Assembly: GCF_014529935.1 (NCBI RefSeq)
Contig: NZ_JACVFC010000003.1
Location: 186,001 to 250,000 of the forward strand
DNA from: Chitinophaga qingshengii
GTDB taxonomy: Bacteria > Bacteroidota > Bacteroidia > Chitinophagales > Chitinophagaceae
Direction of reading: 5' to 3'
Length of the DNA: 64,000 bases
The translations under genes were made by a program, and so were the position numbers. The notes below the pieces were generated by a model. That model searched no databases and was not told the DNA's origin. It saw nothing but the letters and a program-made list of their open reading frames with translations. Shown piece after piece: positions 28,103 through 37,626 of the stretch (within the stretch, counting starts at the first letter, position 1; every line of letters starts with the position of its first letter).

Positions 28103-28129
28103 ACCGGGAGTGTTCGTACCACTCCCGGT
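28103..28129 (+). terminator. Hairpin between fecR and susC of the glucan locus
   Basis: ACCGGGAGTG at 28103-28112 pairs perfectly with CACTCCCGGT at 28120-28129 around a seven-base loop. A run of A precedes it and there is no T tract after it. It lies after the FecR stop (28031) and before the SusC start (28198). It could end or attenuate the regulator transcript, or stabilise the 5' end of the susC mRNA. The second SusC locus has an equivalent hairpin. Confidence 0.55.
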
Positions 28130-28197
28130 GAAGCCTGGGTTTGTATGTACAATCGCTTGCGGCAATTATTCATTATTTACCCAAACCATACAAATGT

Positions 28198-31100
28198 ATG
28201 CAATTGATGCTTTTTTCCCAAAGCAGGCGACCTCGTGCTGCCCGGGACAAAAAATTTCCACGATTATCGAAAAAAATTTTACTGATGATGAAATTAACGG
28301 TGCTACTGATGACCGTTGCCCTGTTGCAGGTACACGCAGCAGGGTATTCTCAGACAGTGACGATCTCCCAGCGGAACGCCCCGCTGGATAAGATCTTGCA
28401 GGAGATCCGGAAACAGACGGGTTATACTTTTCTGTATACTGATGAGCAGATGCTCCAGGGGAAGAAAGTCAGCCTGCAACTCAAAAACGCCTCCCTGCAG
28501 GAGGCGCTGGAAACCTGCTTCCATGGCCAGCCGCTCACTTACAGTATATCCGATAACGTGATCATCGTGAAACGGAAGGCCGTTACGGAGGAAACATCTA
28601 TCCCGCAGGCACAGCAAGTAAAAGGAAAGGTGACCAACGAAAAAAACGAACCCATCCCGGGCGCCGCCATCCAGGTGAAAGGTACCGCCAAAGGAGTAGT
28701 GACCAACGAAGCCGGTGAATTTGTCCTCACGGCGCCGGATAGTCAGGCCGTGTTGGTAATATCTTCCCTGGGCTACGATAAAACAGAGGTGCCGCTGAAT
28801 GGTCGGAAAACGTTGTCCATCACGCTGCAGGCTTCCGCTTCCAATATCAATGAACTGGTAGTAGTAGGTTATGGCGAACAAAAAAGAGGTACGCTGACCA
28901 ACGCTATTTCTTCCATCACCGCCAAAGATTTTAAGGATGCGCCGGTAAACCGCCTGGACCAGGTGCTGCAAGGACGGGTAAGCGGCGTGCAGGTGACCAA
29001 TGCAGCCGGTTCTCCCGGTGGTAGTGTACGTATCCGTATCCGTGGTTCCAACTCCATCAATGGCAGCAACGAACCGCTGTATATTGTGGACGGCTTTGTA
29101 GGAGCGGAGTTCTTCGCCATCAACCCGGATGATATTGCATCTATACAGGTGCTGAAAGACGCTGCTGCCACTGCGTTGTATGGTAGCCGGGGCGCCAACG
29201 GCGTTATCCTCATCACTACTAAAAAAGGTGGTAAAGGCGGACTGAAAGTAAACTTTACTACCCGGCTTTCTTCTTCCACGGTGATCAAAAAACTGGACCT
29301 GCTCAATGCTGCGGACTTTGCAGAAACAGCCAATGCGCATGCCGTAGCGGTAGGTACACCGCCTAAATTCACCGATGCACAGATCGCAGATTATCGCGCT
29401 AAAGGCGGTACCAACTGGCAGGACGAGATTTTCCGCGCGGCGCCCTCACAGGAATACCTGCTCAGCCTCTCCGGGGGCAATGATAAAAGTGGTTATTTTA
29501 TTTCCGGTAACTATCTTAACCAGGACGGTGTCATCAACAATTCATTCTATAAACGTTACACGCTGCGTTCCAATATCAACGCCAGTCTCTCCAACAAAAT
29601 CTCCACTTTCCTGAATATTACCGGTTCCTACAGTACCGGGCAGAATACCGATATCTCTGCCGACGGTCCCAGCAGCCCGCTGGCACAGGCTATCACCTGG
29701 GCGCCCACTACGCCGGTGAGGAATCCGGACGGTAGTTTTGTGATTAGTGATCCGGTAGGCTCCCTGTTCTACAACCCGGTAGCGCTGACGGTGAACAGGA
29801 TCGCTGTCAGAGACAGAATGCTGGCCAATATGATCGGTGGATTCAAATTTGAAATACTGCCGGGACTAACCTACAACCTGCAATATGGCGCCAACTATCT
29901 GCAGTATGAAGAAAAAACTTTTGGCGGAAAAATTACCAATAACAATGTGTCCAGCGCCAGCATACGATACAGTAAGGAAATGGTACTGCAGAATACCAAT
30001 ATCCTCAATTACCATAAAGTATTCAACGAAAAACACAGCCTGGATTTCACCGGGGTAGCGGAATACCAGCAGTCCACCAGTAACTGGTCTTCTGCCGGTG
30101 CATCCAATCTTACCTATGAAAATTTCCAGTGGAATAACCTCGCCCTGGGAACACCTGGTTCTCCCGGTTCCGGTTACACTAAGTGGGCGCTGTTTTCGCT
30201 GGTAGGCAGGGCTAACTATGCCTATAACGACAAATACCTGCTCTCTGCGGTGCTGCGCCGTGACGGCTCGTCCAAATTCCAGGGCAGTAACAAATACAGC
30301 TATTTCCCTTCTGTGTCGGCAGGATGGGTGGTGAGTAACGAACCTTTTATGCAGGCGATACCCGCTATCAATTATTTAAAACTGCGCGGCAGCTGGGGCG
30401 TGACAGGTAACCAGGCTATCAGCTCCTATAGTACACTTTCATCCTATTCCAATATACCGGCCTCTTTCAACAATAGTTCCCACATCGTGGGACTGGTGAT
30501 GGGCAACATCGGCAATCCCGGCCTTAAATGGGAAACGACAGAACAAAAAAATGCAGGCATCGATATCGGATTGTTAAAAGGAAGGATCTCGATAGGCGTG
30601 GATTATTTCGTGAAAGATACGAGGGACCTGCTGTTGCAGGAAAATCTGCCGATGTACCTCGGTGGTAACGCTATTACCCGGAACGTAGGCTCCGTACAAA
30701 ATAAAGGCTGGGAATTTTCCGTAGAAGGCGATGTGATTGATCGTGCTATACGCTGGAACAGTGCCTTTAATGTGTCTTTTGTACAAAACAGGGTGATCTC
30801 CCTCGGCGAAGGCAAGACCAGGATCTTTGACCCCAATACCCGCAAAATCGGTGGTGGTATGTCGCCACAGTCGGAGTTTGTGATTATGCCCGGGGAATCG
30901 CTGGGCGCTATCTGGGGACTTACCTACCTGGGCACCTGGAAACCGGGCGATGCCAAAGCCAGCCAGTACGGCGCTAAACCAGGCGATGCCCGTTACCTCG
31001 ATGTGGACAACAACGGTACCATTGATGCGAACGATTACCATGTGATTGGTACCGGTATTCCCACCACTTCCCTTGGCTGGAATAACACGGTAACGTATAA

Positions 31101-31554
31101 ACGTTTTACGCTGAACCTGCTGTTCCAGGGGCTTTTCGGCTTCGACCGGCTGAACTACAACAAAGCGGCTGCCATGTACTACGGTGGCGATGCCCGTGAA
31201 GCTACACTGGCAGAAATCAAGGACCGTTATATTCCGGGCGTAAACGAAACGTCTGATATCCCGGCTTTCAGCACTACCAACCGCAATTTCACCCAGAGCA
31301 GCCGTTTCCTGGAGAAAGGTAATTTCCTGCGACTGAAGAATGTCAGCCTGGCTTATGATGTGCCTAAAGTGGCCATGAAGAACACCCTGGGGGTGAAGAT
31401 TTTTGTGAGCGCTACCAACCTGGTCACCTGGACCAGCTACTCAGGTATTGATCCGGAAAGTAATTCATCCGGCGGTGATATCCGTCAGGGTATTGACTTT
31501 GGCGCCTACCCGAATGCGAAGACCATTACCGGCGGCGTTACGCTGAGCTTTTAA
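28198..31554 (+). CDS. susC: SusC/RagA-type TonB-dependent outer-membrane transporter with STN domain
   Basis: 1118 residues from the ATG at 28198. The frame is open from a TTG at 28141, but MQLMLFSQSRRPR is the typical Chitinophaga-type beginning. Order of domains: a signal segment (MKLTVLLMTVALLQVHA), an STN signalling domain (about 55-125), a CarboxypepD-regulatory-like domain (KGKVTNEKNEPIPGAAI), a TonB plug (LQGRVSGVQVTNAAGSPGG, then PLYIVDGF) and a 22-strand barrel ending TGGVTLSF. SusC imports oligosaccharides with energy from TonB, under a SusD lid. The STN domain means it also signals to the preceding anti-sigma factor. Neighbours suggest beta-glucan fragments as cargo. Confidence 0.93.
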   Translation: MQLMLFSQSRRPRAARDKKFPRLSKKILLMMKLTVLLMTVALLQVHAAGYSQTVTISQRNAPLDKILQEIRKQTGYTFLYTDEQMLQGKKVSLQLKNASLQEALETCFHGQPLTYSISDNVIIVKRKAVTEETSIPQAQQVKGKVTNEKNEPIPGAAIQVKGTAKGVVTNEAGEFVLTAPDSQAVLVISSLGYDKTEVPLNGRKTLSITLQASASNINELVVVGYGEQKRGTLTNAISSITAKDFKDAPVNRLDQVLQGRVSGVQVTNAAGSPGGSVRIRIRGSNSINGSNEPLYIVDGFVGAEFFAINPDDIASIQVLKDAAATALYGSRGANGVILITTKKGGKGGLKVNFTTRLSSSTVIKKLDLLNAADFAETANAHAVAVGTPPKFTDAQIADYRAKGGTNWQDEIFRAAPSQEYLLSLSGGNDKSGYFISGNYLNQDGVINNSFYKRYTLRSNINASLSNKISTFLNITGSYSTGQNTDISADGPSSPLAQAITWAPTTPVRNPDGSFVISDPVGSLFYNPVALTVNRIAVRDRMLANMIGGFKFEILPGLTYNLQYGANYLQYEEKTFGGKITNNNVSSASIRYSKEMVLQNTNILNYHKVFNEKHSLDFTGVAEYQQSTSNWSSAGASNLTYENFQWNNLALGTPGSPGSGYTKWALFSLVGRANYAYNDKYLLSAVLRRDGSSKFQGSNKYSYFPSVSAGWVVSNEPFMQAIPAINYLKLRGSWGVTGNQAISSYSTLSSYSNIPASFNNSSHIVGLVMGNIGNPGLKWETTEQKNAGIDIGLLKGRISIGVDYFVKDTRDLLLQENLPMYLGGNAITRNVGSVQNKGWEFSVEGDVIDRAIRWNSAFNVSFVQNRVISLGEGKTRIFDPNTRKIGGGMSPQSEFVIMPGESLGAIWGLTYLGTWKPGDAKASQYGAKPGDARYLDVDNNGTIDANDYHVIGTGIPTTSLGWNNTVTYKRFTLNLLFQGLFGFDRLNYNKAAAMYYGGDAREATLAEIKDRYIPGVNETSDIPAFSTTNRNFTQSSRFLEKGNFLRLKNVSLAYDVPKVAMKNTLGVKIFVSATNLVTWTSYSGIDPESNSSGGDIRQGIDFGAYPNAKTITGGVTLSF

Positions 31555-31565
31555 CAATAACCGTT

Positions 31566-33035
31566 ATGAATAAACGATTTCACATGAAATACACTATATA
31601 TCTGTTGACTTGCCTGTTGCTCGCAGCGGGTTGCAGCAAAGAACTGACTGAAAGTCCCCAAGGCCTGGTAGCCGGCGATGATGCTGTGAGCAGCCAGGCC
31701 GGCCTGGAAACGGTGCTTTCCGGGGCTTATGGCAGTCTGTTGGTACCCTGGACCAGCGGCTTTACCACCGTTTCGCAGATTGCGATGACCATGGGCGGCG
31801 ATGATCTCACTACCCATCCGGGTTCTAATAAGGAAGAGTTCCGGGAGTATGACCGTTTCAATGTATCATCGCTCAATAGCCGGATGAATCCTATCTGGCT
31901 GGGCTGTTACAAAACCATACAATCCACTACCAATATCATCAACAATTACAGCAAAGTATTGGATGGTAATACAGACACCATTCATGCCATGGTGGGGGAA
32001 GCCTATTTCCTGCGCGGGCTGTCGTACTACTGGCTGACGAGGTTGTGGGGAGAGGTGCCGGTTATTCCATCGGAAAAGTATAATCCGGATTATCTTAAAC
32101 TGAAGAAGAGCAAGCCTGCGGAGATCTATGCTATCATAGAAGATGATCTGACGAAGGCAGAAGCCTGGGTACCCAATGGGCGGCGGAGTTCCGGCAGGCC
32201 CAACAAAGGATCTGTTAAAGCATTGCTGGCGGACGTTTATCTCACGGAAGCCGGATGGCCGCTGAAAAACGCGTCGAAATATGCCCAGGCAGCCGCCAAA
32301 GCCAAAGAGGTGATCGACAATAAAGGCGTCTATGGCTTTGATCTGTATAATGGCGGTTACCTGAAAATATTTGCCGGTGGTACGGTGGAAGACGTGTTTA
32401 CCCTCTTTACCCGTGGCAACTGGGTTACCTATAATTCCTTCTATGGCCTGTCTACCATGCCGGAAGATGAAGGCGGCTGGAGTGATTTTTTTCCTGAGCT
32501 GAAATTCTTCAATAATTTCCCTGCAGGCCCCAGGAAGGACGCTACTTTCAGCACTTCCTTCACCCTGAGCGACGGTACGGTGATTCCCTGGCAGCAGACT
32601 ACTACCAAACATCCCTATTATAAAAAATTCACCATCCAGTCAGGTCAGAAAGCCGTGTATATGTCCAACAACCCTGTTATAATGATGCGTTATGCCCATG
32701 TGCTGCTGATTTATGCAGAAGCACAGGCCCGCGCTGCCGGCACGCCTAACCCGGATGCCTATACGGCAGTCAACGCCGTGCGCCAGCGGGCTGGTTTGCC
32801 TGCATTGCCGGATGGCTTGTCAGGCGGCGATTTTGCGGCTGCTGTTGTCAATGAACGCGCCTGGGAATTCGCCGGTGAATGGAACCGGTGGTTCGACCTG
32901 GTGAGACTGGAACAGGTGGAAGCAGCCAATGCCGGCAAGGACCCCGGCGACCTGCAGCCTGCTGCCGCCATTACCAAAGCCAATTACTGGATGCCAATAC
33001 CCGGCGCTGATGCGCTGGTCAATCCCAATTTATGA
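31566..33035 (+). CDS. susD: SusD/RagB-family glycan-binding lipoprotein
   Basis: 489 residues with a lipoprotein signal (TCLLLAAGC). It follows susC by 11 bp. It shows the SusD fold: TPR-like helices (MVGEAYFLRGLSYYWLTRLWGEVP is the known signature region, quoted here only in part as YFLRGLSYYWL and LWGEVPVI), the later MRYAHVLLIYAEAQARA and the C-terminal NERAWEFAGEWNRWFDLVR. SusD proteins bind glycan at the cell surface and close over the SusC barrel. An internal ATG at 31584 is an alternative start that would give an even tighter signal peptide. Specificity cannot be read directly. The GH16 gene downstream and the GH30 gene upstream point to a beta-glucan. Confidence 0.93.
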   Translation: MNKRFHMKYTIYLLTCLLLAAGCSKELTESPQGLVAGDDAVSSQAGLETVLSGAYGSLLVPWTSGFTTVSQIAMTMGGDDLTTHPGSNKEEFREYDRFNVSSLNSRMNPIWLGCYKTIQSTTNIINNYSKVLDGNTDTIHAMVGEAYFLRGLSYYWLTRLWGEVPVIPSEKYNPDYLKLKKSKPAEIYAIIEDDLTKAEAWVPNGRRSSGRPNKGSVKALLADVYLTEAGWPLKNASKYAQAAAKAKEVIDNKGVYGFDLYNGGYLKIFAGGTVEDVFTLFTRGNWVTYNSFYGLSTMPEDEGGWSDFFPELKFFNNFPAGPRKDATFSTSFTLSDGTVIPWQQTTTKHPYYKKFTIQSGQKAVYMSNNPVIMMRYAHVLLIYAEAQARAAGTPNPDAYTAVNAVRQRAGLPALPDGLSGGDFAAAVVNERAWEFAGEWNRWFDLVRLEQVEAANAGKDPGDLQPAAAITKANYWMPIPGADALVNPNL

Positions 33036-33076
33036 TTCGCTGATGAACCCAGGACCCCGTGTGGTATGATAAACCC

Positions 33077-33108
33077 GGGCCGGCGCAGGGAGAAAACCGC
33101 GCCGGCCC
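33077..33108 (+). terminator. GC-rich hairpin between susD and the GH16 gene
   Basis: GGGCCGGCGC at 33077-33086 pairs perfectly with GCGCCGGCCC at 33099-33108 around a 12-base loop. There is no T tract. It sits in the 91-bp gap after susD and probably lowers read-through, or sets a processing end, between the transporter pair and the enzyme. Confidence 0.55.
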
Positions 33109-33126
33109 TCCACAAAACCAAACGTT

Positions 33127-36100
33127 ATGAAAACGGGCAAACCAAAATCTGTTACACGCAGGCGGCTGTCTGCGCTGAAATTCCTGTTGCTGTTATGGTG
33201 GCCGTGTATGCTGCTATGCAACACCCTGAACGCACAATATCTCCTGCTGGACGACATGGAAGGCCATGGGCCCTGCTCCGGCAAATGGACCTACTATGCC
33301 GGTAATACCACTACCGGTAAAGTGGAGTTTGGCGTTCCGAATCCCAATCCATCGGGCCTGAACACCAGCCCGCTGGTTGCCAGATTTACCAAAGACACCA
33401 GCTGTTTCGAGTACATGAGCGCCTCCGTTCAACTGAAAGACTCCTTCGACCTTTCGGTAAACAGCACCTTTAAAATGCTCGTGTATGCCAGCACGTTAGA
33501 TGAGATCATGTTTAAGCTGCAGCCAGGCAATAATTACAGCAAGGCAGTTTTCTTCACCTTCAAACCTTCCAGGGTAAATCACTGGGAAGAAGCCACCTAC
33601 AATTTCCAAAGCGTCAAAACCCGCACGGATTTTAACACCATCGCCATACAGTATATTGACGGTAAAAAAGCCAACGGTATCCTGTACTTCGATTTTTTAC
33701 AGGGACCTAATCCCACCGCTATTATATTGAAAGATACCACCATCCGCATGGGGTATGAAAACGGGGCGGTACTCACCGCACAGGTAAGTGGCGGTACTCT
33801 GAAACCCACGCTCACTGCCGCCAACTGGACGGCTTCCAATTTGCCGGCAGGCGTCGGCATCAGTAACGTACAACGGCTAAACGATACTACGGCCCTTATT
33901 ACGCTCAGTGGCAATTCTCCAGCCAATTATTCCCGGACGACCCTCAAACTCAATATTGCCGGACAGGAACTCACCACCACTAACGTAACTGCCTACACGG
34001 CAAAAGGAAATGTAGTGTTTGAAGGGAACCCTGATTGGGTACTGGTATTTGCAGATGAATTTAATACCGACGGGCTGCCGGATGCCGGCAAATGGACCGT
34101 GGACCCGCGCCCCAAAGCCTGGATCAACGGCGAACAACAGGTATATACGGATATCACCCATGACAACGCCCGTGTGAGAAACGGCGGCCTGGTCATCACC
34201 GGCAAAAAAGATTATCCTACCGGCAATACCACCGAGCCCTGGTCTTCAGGCCGGTTGATCACCCAGGGCAAGTTCGATTTCCGTTATGGCAAAGTAGAGG
34301 TAAGGGCCAAACTACCCCGTGCGCGTGGTTCCTGGCCGGCTATCTGGCTGATGCCTACTACAAGCGCTTACGGCGCCTGGCCTAAAAGCGGGGAACTGGA
34401 TGTGATGGAACATGTAGGCAACAACTTCGGCACGGTGATGGCTACCATTCATAATCAAAACCACAACTGGACCAACGGCGGCGGTATCACCGGCAGCAAA
34501 AAACTAATGGATGCCGATACCGCATATCACGTATATTGGATGGAGTGGGCCCCGGATACGATCCGTTTTTATTATGATACTGCCAAAGTATTGTCTTACG
34601 CTAACCCACATACGGACTGGAAGGACTGGCCTTTCGATCAGCAGTTCCACCTGATCCTGAACCTGGCTATCGGCGGAGGGATGGGTGGCGCCATCGTAGA
34701 TGCGGACTGGCCGGACAGCATGCAGGTAGACTATGCCCGTATTTACCAGAAAGGTATCGGCACCCCCGTGCTGGATACTATTAAGGTATCGCCGTCGGAC
34801 CTGTCTTTTTTACCTGGCAAACAACAACAGTTTACCGCCAGGGCACTGGACCAGAACGGCCGTCCCATGACGATCACACCGGTATGGGGCATTACCGGCG
34901 CCGGTAATACCATTACGGCCAATGGTCTCGCTACCCTGAACGGCTCCGGTAAGGTAACGGCCACGGCTACTGTAGATACCACCACCCGAACCGGTGTTGC
35001 CTTTGTGAACCTGCGTACCGCCAATTACAAACCGGTGCCGGCGAAGATACAGGCCGAGAGTTTTGACAACACCAACGGCGGAAGTACAGAACCCTGCTCA
35101 GACATCGGCGGAGGTGTAGACGTAAGTTACATCGGTACCAACACCTGGTTTGAATACGATATTGACGTGCCACGCAGTGATACCTACCGGATACAATTTC
35201 GTGTAGCCGTTACCAGTGCCAGCAGCCTGACGATACAACGGGATTCTGTCAACCTGCAAACCGTAAACCTGCCTGTCAGCGGTGGCTGGCAGAAATGGAT
35301 CACGGTCACCTCGGCGCCTATACGATTGGAACAGGGCCAACAAACGATCCGTATCAATTCCAATAAAGACGGCTGGAACTTCAACTGGCTCAATATTGCA
35401 AGAGCGGACTCCCTGCCGTTGTCACGCCTGGTGCTCAAACCGGACAGCGCTACCTTGATTGTCGGGCAAACGCAGCAGTTCACTGTAGCGGGCTATGGGG
35501 CCGATAGCAGCATATTCCCCATATCGCCGGTGTGGACGGTGCAGGGTAGTAGTGGTACGGTTGATAACAACGGGCTGTTTACCGGCAGCGCTGCCGGAGA
35601 TGCCCTGGTCATAGCCACCGTGGGGACAGTCCGTGATACCTCCCTGGTGCATGTAACCACGCCGCCGGTGCTGACGCGTATTGAGCTCGCACCTGATTCG
35701 GTGACAGTGCCGCTGCGGGCATCGCAGCAATTTACCGCCACGGGCTACGACCAACGAAATAATGTGCTGCCCTTTAAGCCGGTCTGGACCACCACCGGCG
35801 GCGGAAACAGCATCGATACCAACGGCGTTTTCACGGCGGGCGTTACCCCCGGCACTTATACGGTAACAGCCAGTGGCGGTACCCTCAGTGCTTCCGTCAC
35901 TGTGATGCTAGACTATACCTGTTCCGTTAATGATAAGTACGAAGCAGAAAGCGCATCCAACCGTGCTACCGGACCGGTATTGGAAGCCTGTACCGACACC
36001 GGCGGCGGACAGGACTTTACCAACCTGAAGGCGGGCGACTGGTTTGCCTACAGCACCCTGAATGTGCCGGTAGCAGGGCGGTATACGATCAGTTTCCGGG

Positions 36101-36597
36101 TGCTGTCTACCGCACCGGCTAAAATATGGATCGGCCACAGCACTTTTAAGTTTGATACTATCAGTGTTCCGTCTACCGGTGGTGTCTGGAAAACGATTAC
36201 CGATACCATCCGGCTCCCGGCCCTGAGTTACACCGGTGTGCACGTATTGTCCGGTACCTTTAAATTCAACTGGTTCAGCCTGGATAATTGCGCGGTCAAT
36301 CCATCACCGGCCATGATGACGATGAATAAGTCACAGCATCCTGTGGTGGATACAGAAGGTAAAAATCCGGCGTTTTATCCTAATCCGACCAGTGGCCGGT
36401 TGACAATAGACTTAAAGGGTTTATCCTATCGGTTGCTAACGCTGATGGATATACGGGGTAATATACTCCGGCAGTGGAATATTCCGAAAGGAGAGCGGCT
36501 GGTCAATAAAGATATCAGCGCATTGCCGGCAGGGACCTATATTCTGAGACTGGAAGGTGAAGATCAGACAAAGACGGTGCAGGTGGTGAAAATGTAA
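33127..36597 (+). CDS. Multidomain GH16 beta-glucanase (laminarinase type) with CBM6 modules and T9SS sorting domain
   Basis: 1156 residues. A signal peptide ends TLNAQ. A carbohydrate-binding-like beta sandwich covers about 38-200 and an Ig-like domain about 205-300. The GH16 catalytic domain covers about 300-540. Its marks are FADEFNTDG, WPAIWLMP and the catalytic GELDVMEHVG (nucleophile and acid/base Glu near 423 and 428), then FHLILNLAIGG. After a BIG-type Ig domain come a CBM6 (about 638-758, KIQAESFDNTNGG), two more BIG-type domains, a second CBM6 (about 935-1055) and a T9SS type A sorting domain (FYPNPTSGRLTIDL, LPAGTYILRLEG). Export is by Sec and T9SS to the surface. The catalytic motif fits endo-beta-1,3-glucanase. 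It is last in the SusC/SusD operon. Confidence 0.93.
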   Translation: MKTGKPKSVTRRRLSALKFLLLLWWPCMLLCNTLNAQYLLLDDMEGHGPCSGKWTYYAGNTTTGKVEFGVPNPNPSGLNTSPLVARFTKDTSCFEYMSASVQLKDSFDLSVNSTFKMLVYASTLDEIMFKLQPGNNYSKAVFFTFKPSRVNHWEEATYNFQSVKTRTDFNTIAIQYIDGKKANGILYFDFLQGPNPTAIILKDTTIRMGYENGAVLTAQVSGGTLKPTLTAANWTASNLPAGVGISNVQRLNDTTALITLSGNSPANYSRTTLKLNIAGQELTTTNVTAYTAKGNVVFEGNPDWVLVFADEFNTDGLPDAGKWTVDPRPKAWINGEQQVYTDITHDNARVRNGGLVITGKKDYPTGNTTEPWSSGRLITQGKFDFRYGKVEVRAKLPRARGSWPAIWLMPTTSAYGAWPKSGELDVMEHVGNNFGTVMATIHNQNHNWTNGGGITGSKKLMDADTAYHVYWMEWAPDTIRFYYDTAKVLSYANPHTDWKDWPFDQQFHLILNLAIGGGMGGAIVDADWPDSMQVDYARIYQKGIGTPVLDTIKVSPSDLSFLPGKQQQFTARALDQNGRPMTITPVWGITGAGNTITANGLATLNGSGKVTATATVDTTTRTGVAFVNLRTANYKPVPAKIQAESFDNTNGGSTEPCSDIGGGVDVSYIGTNTWFEYDIDVPRSDTYRIQFRVAVTSASSLTIQRDSVNLQTVNLPVSGGWQKWITVTSAPIRLEQGQQTIRINSNKDGWNFNWLNIARADSLPLSRLVLKPDSATLIVGQTQQFTVAGYGADSSIFPISPVWTVQGSSGTVDNNGLFTGSAAGDALVIATVGTVRDTSLVHVTTPPVLTRIELAPDSVTVPLRASQQFTATGYDQRNNVLPFKPVWTTTGGGNSIDTNGVFTAGVTPGTYTVTASGGTLSASVTVMLDYTCSVNDKYEAESASNRATGPVLEACTDTGGGQDFTNLKAGDWFAYSTLNVPVAGRYTISFRVLSTAPAKIWIGHSTFKFDTISVPSTGGVWKTITDTIRLPALSYTGVHVLSGTFKFNWFSLDNCAVNPSPAMMTMNKSQHPVVDTEGKNPAFYPNPTSGRLTIDLKGLSYRLLTLMDIRGNILRQWNIPKGERLVNKDISALPAGTYILRLEGEDQTKTVQVVKM

Positions 36598-36624
36598 AAA
36601 CGAAGATGTGGATTCATAAAGGAG

Positions 36625-36649
36625 CCAGGGTTTCTACCCTGGTTTTTTT
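36625..36649. terminator. Intrinsic terminator after the GH16 gene
   Basis: CCAGGGT (36625-36631) and ACCCTGG (36636-36642) form a stem with a four-base loop, followed by seven T. It ends the polysaccharide operon on the plus strand. It lies between two convergent genes, directly before the minus-strand AraC gene end. Confidence 0.8.
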
Positions 36650-36652
36650 ATG

Positions 36653-37564
36653 TCAGCTAAACTGTTGTTTAAACTCCATCGGGGTAAGACTTGTCTTCTG
36701 CTTAAAAAATTTATTAAAAGATTGTGGATGTTCAAAACCCAGGTCATAGGCAATTTCGCTGACTGTTAAATCCGTCGTGCTCAGCTTTTCCTTTGCTTTG
36801 TCAATAACCTTCTGATGGATCAGCTGTTGGGTATTCAGGCCGGTCAGCATTTTCAGCAGGCTGCGCAGGTAGGTGGGTGACACATGTAGCTGGTCGGAGA
36901 TATATTGAACAGTCGGTAATCCTTTACTGATTAAAGCATCGTTATTAAAATATTCCTCCAGTAGTTTTTCCAGTTGTTCCAGCACCTGGTGATTGGCTTT
37001 GTTGCGGGTGATAAACTGGCGGCGATAGAAACGATCGGCGTAGTTCAGCAGTGTTTCCAGCTGGGATACAATAATGTTTTGACTGAACTGATCGATGTTG
37101 GTATGATATTCCTGCCGGATATTTTCGATGATCTGATTGATTTTGAGTTCTTCATCTTCGGAGAGAAAAAGGGCTTCATGTACGCCATAGTCGAAGAATT
37201 CGTATTTTTTGATATTGCCGGCTAGTGGGGTGTTCCAAAGGAAATCCGGGTGGATCAGCAACATCCAGCCACTGGGAGTTTGATGGTGTTCGTCCACCTC
37301 AATTCTCAGTACCTGCCTGGGCGCCATGAAAAACATAATCCCTTCATTGAAGTCATAGTCCTGCTGGCCGTACCGGTAGCGGTGGGTCATGCCTCTTTTG
37401 ATGGAGATAGAGTAGTAGTCGAACAGGAGCGTTTGTACGCCTGTTTCATAGGTGTCCCGCAGATCATCGAAATTAATCACACTGATGAGTGGGTGTTTGG
37501 GCTTGGGAAGTCCCCGCAGCGCGTGATAATCGGAGATTGTTCTGATGAGCAAAGGAGTGGTCAT
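36653..37564 (-). CDS. AraC-family transcriptional regulator
   Basis: 303 residues. About residues 30-130 are a cupin-like sensing domain. The C-terminal 100 residues are an AraC HTH_18 domain with two helix-turn-helix motifs (VQYISDQLHVSPTYLRSLL and VSEIAYDLGFEHPQSFNKFF). Effector unknown. The gene is downstream of an SDR gene on the same strand. In Bacteroidota such regulators often control an adjacent oxidoreductase, so this SDR is a likely target. A hairpin in the 62-bp gap suggests the regulator may have its own transcript. Confidence 0.9.
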   Translation of the reverse strand: MTTPLLIRTISDYHALRGLPKPKHPLISVINFDDLRDTYETGVQTLLFDYYSISIKRGMTHRYRYGQQDYDFNEGIMFFMAPRQVLRIEVDEHHQTPSGWMLLIHPDFLWNTPLAGNIKKYEFFDYGVHEALFLSEDEELKINQIIENIRQEYHTNIDQFSQNIIVSQLETLLNYADRFYRRQFITRNKANHQVLEQLEKLLEEYFNNDALISKGLPTVQYISDQLHVSPTYLRSLLKMLTGLNTQQLIHQKVIDKAKEKLSTTDLTVSEIAYDLGFEHPQSFNKFFKQKTSLTPMEFKQQFS

Positions 37565-37585
37565 GGTTTCATGTATTGGTATACA

Positions 37586-37618
37586 ACAGGCGGCGGTACC
37601 GGTAGTATTGCCGCCTGT
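37586..37618 (-). terminator. Hairpin between SDR and AraC genes
   Basis: ACAGGCGGC (37586-37594) pairs with GCCGCCTGT (37610-37618) around a 15-base loop. It lies in the 62-bp gap after the SDR stop on the minus strand. No T tract is present, so termination strength is uncertain. Confidence 0.4.
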
Positions 37619-37626
37619 ATGTAAAT

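Noticed and set aside
28303..29340. 345-residue antisense frame inside susC
   Set aside because: It is a shadow of the strongly coding SusC frame, has no family resemblance, and its start is inside the gene.
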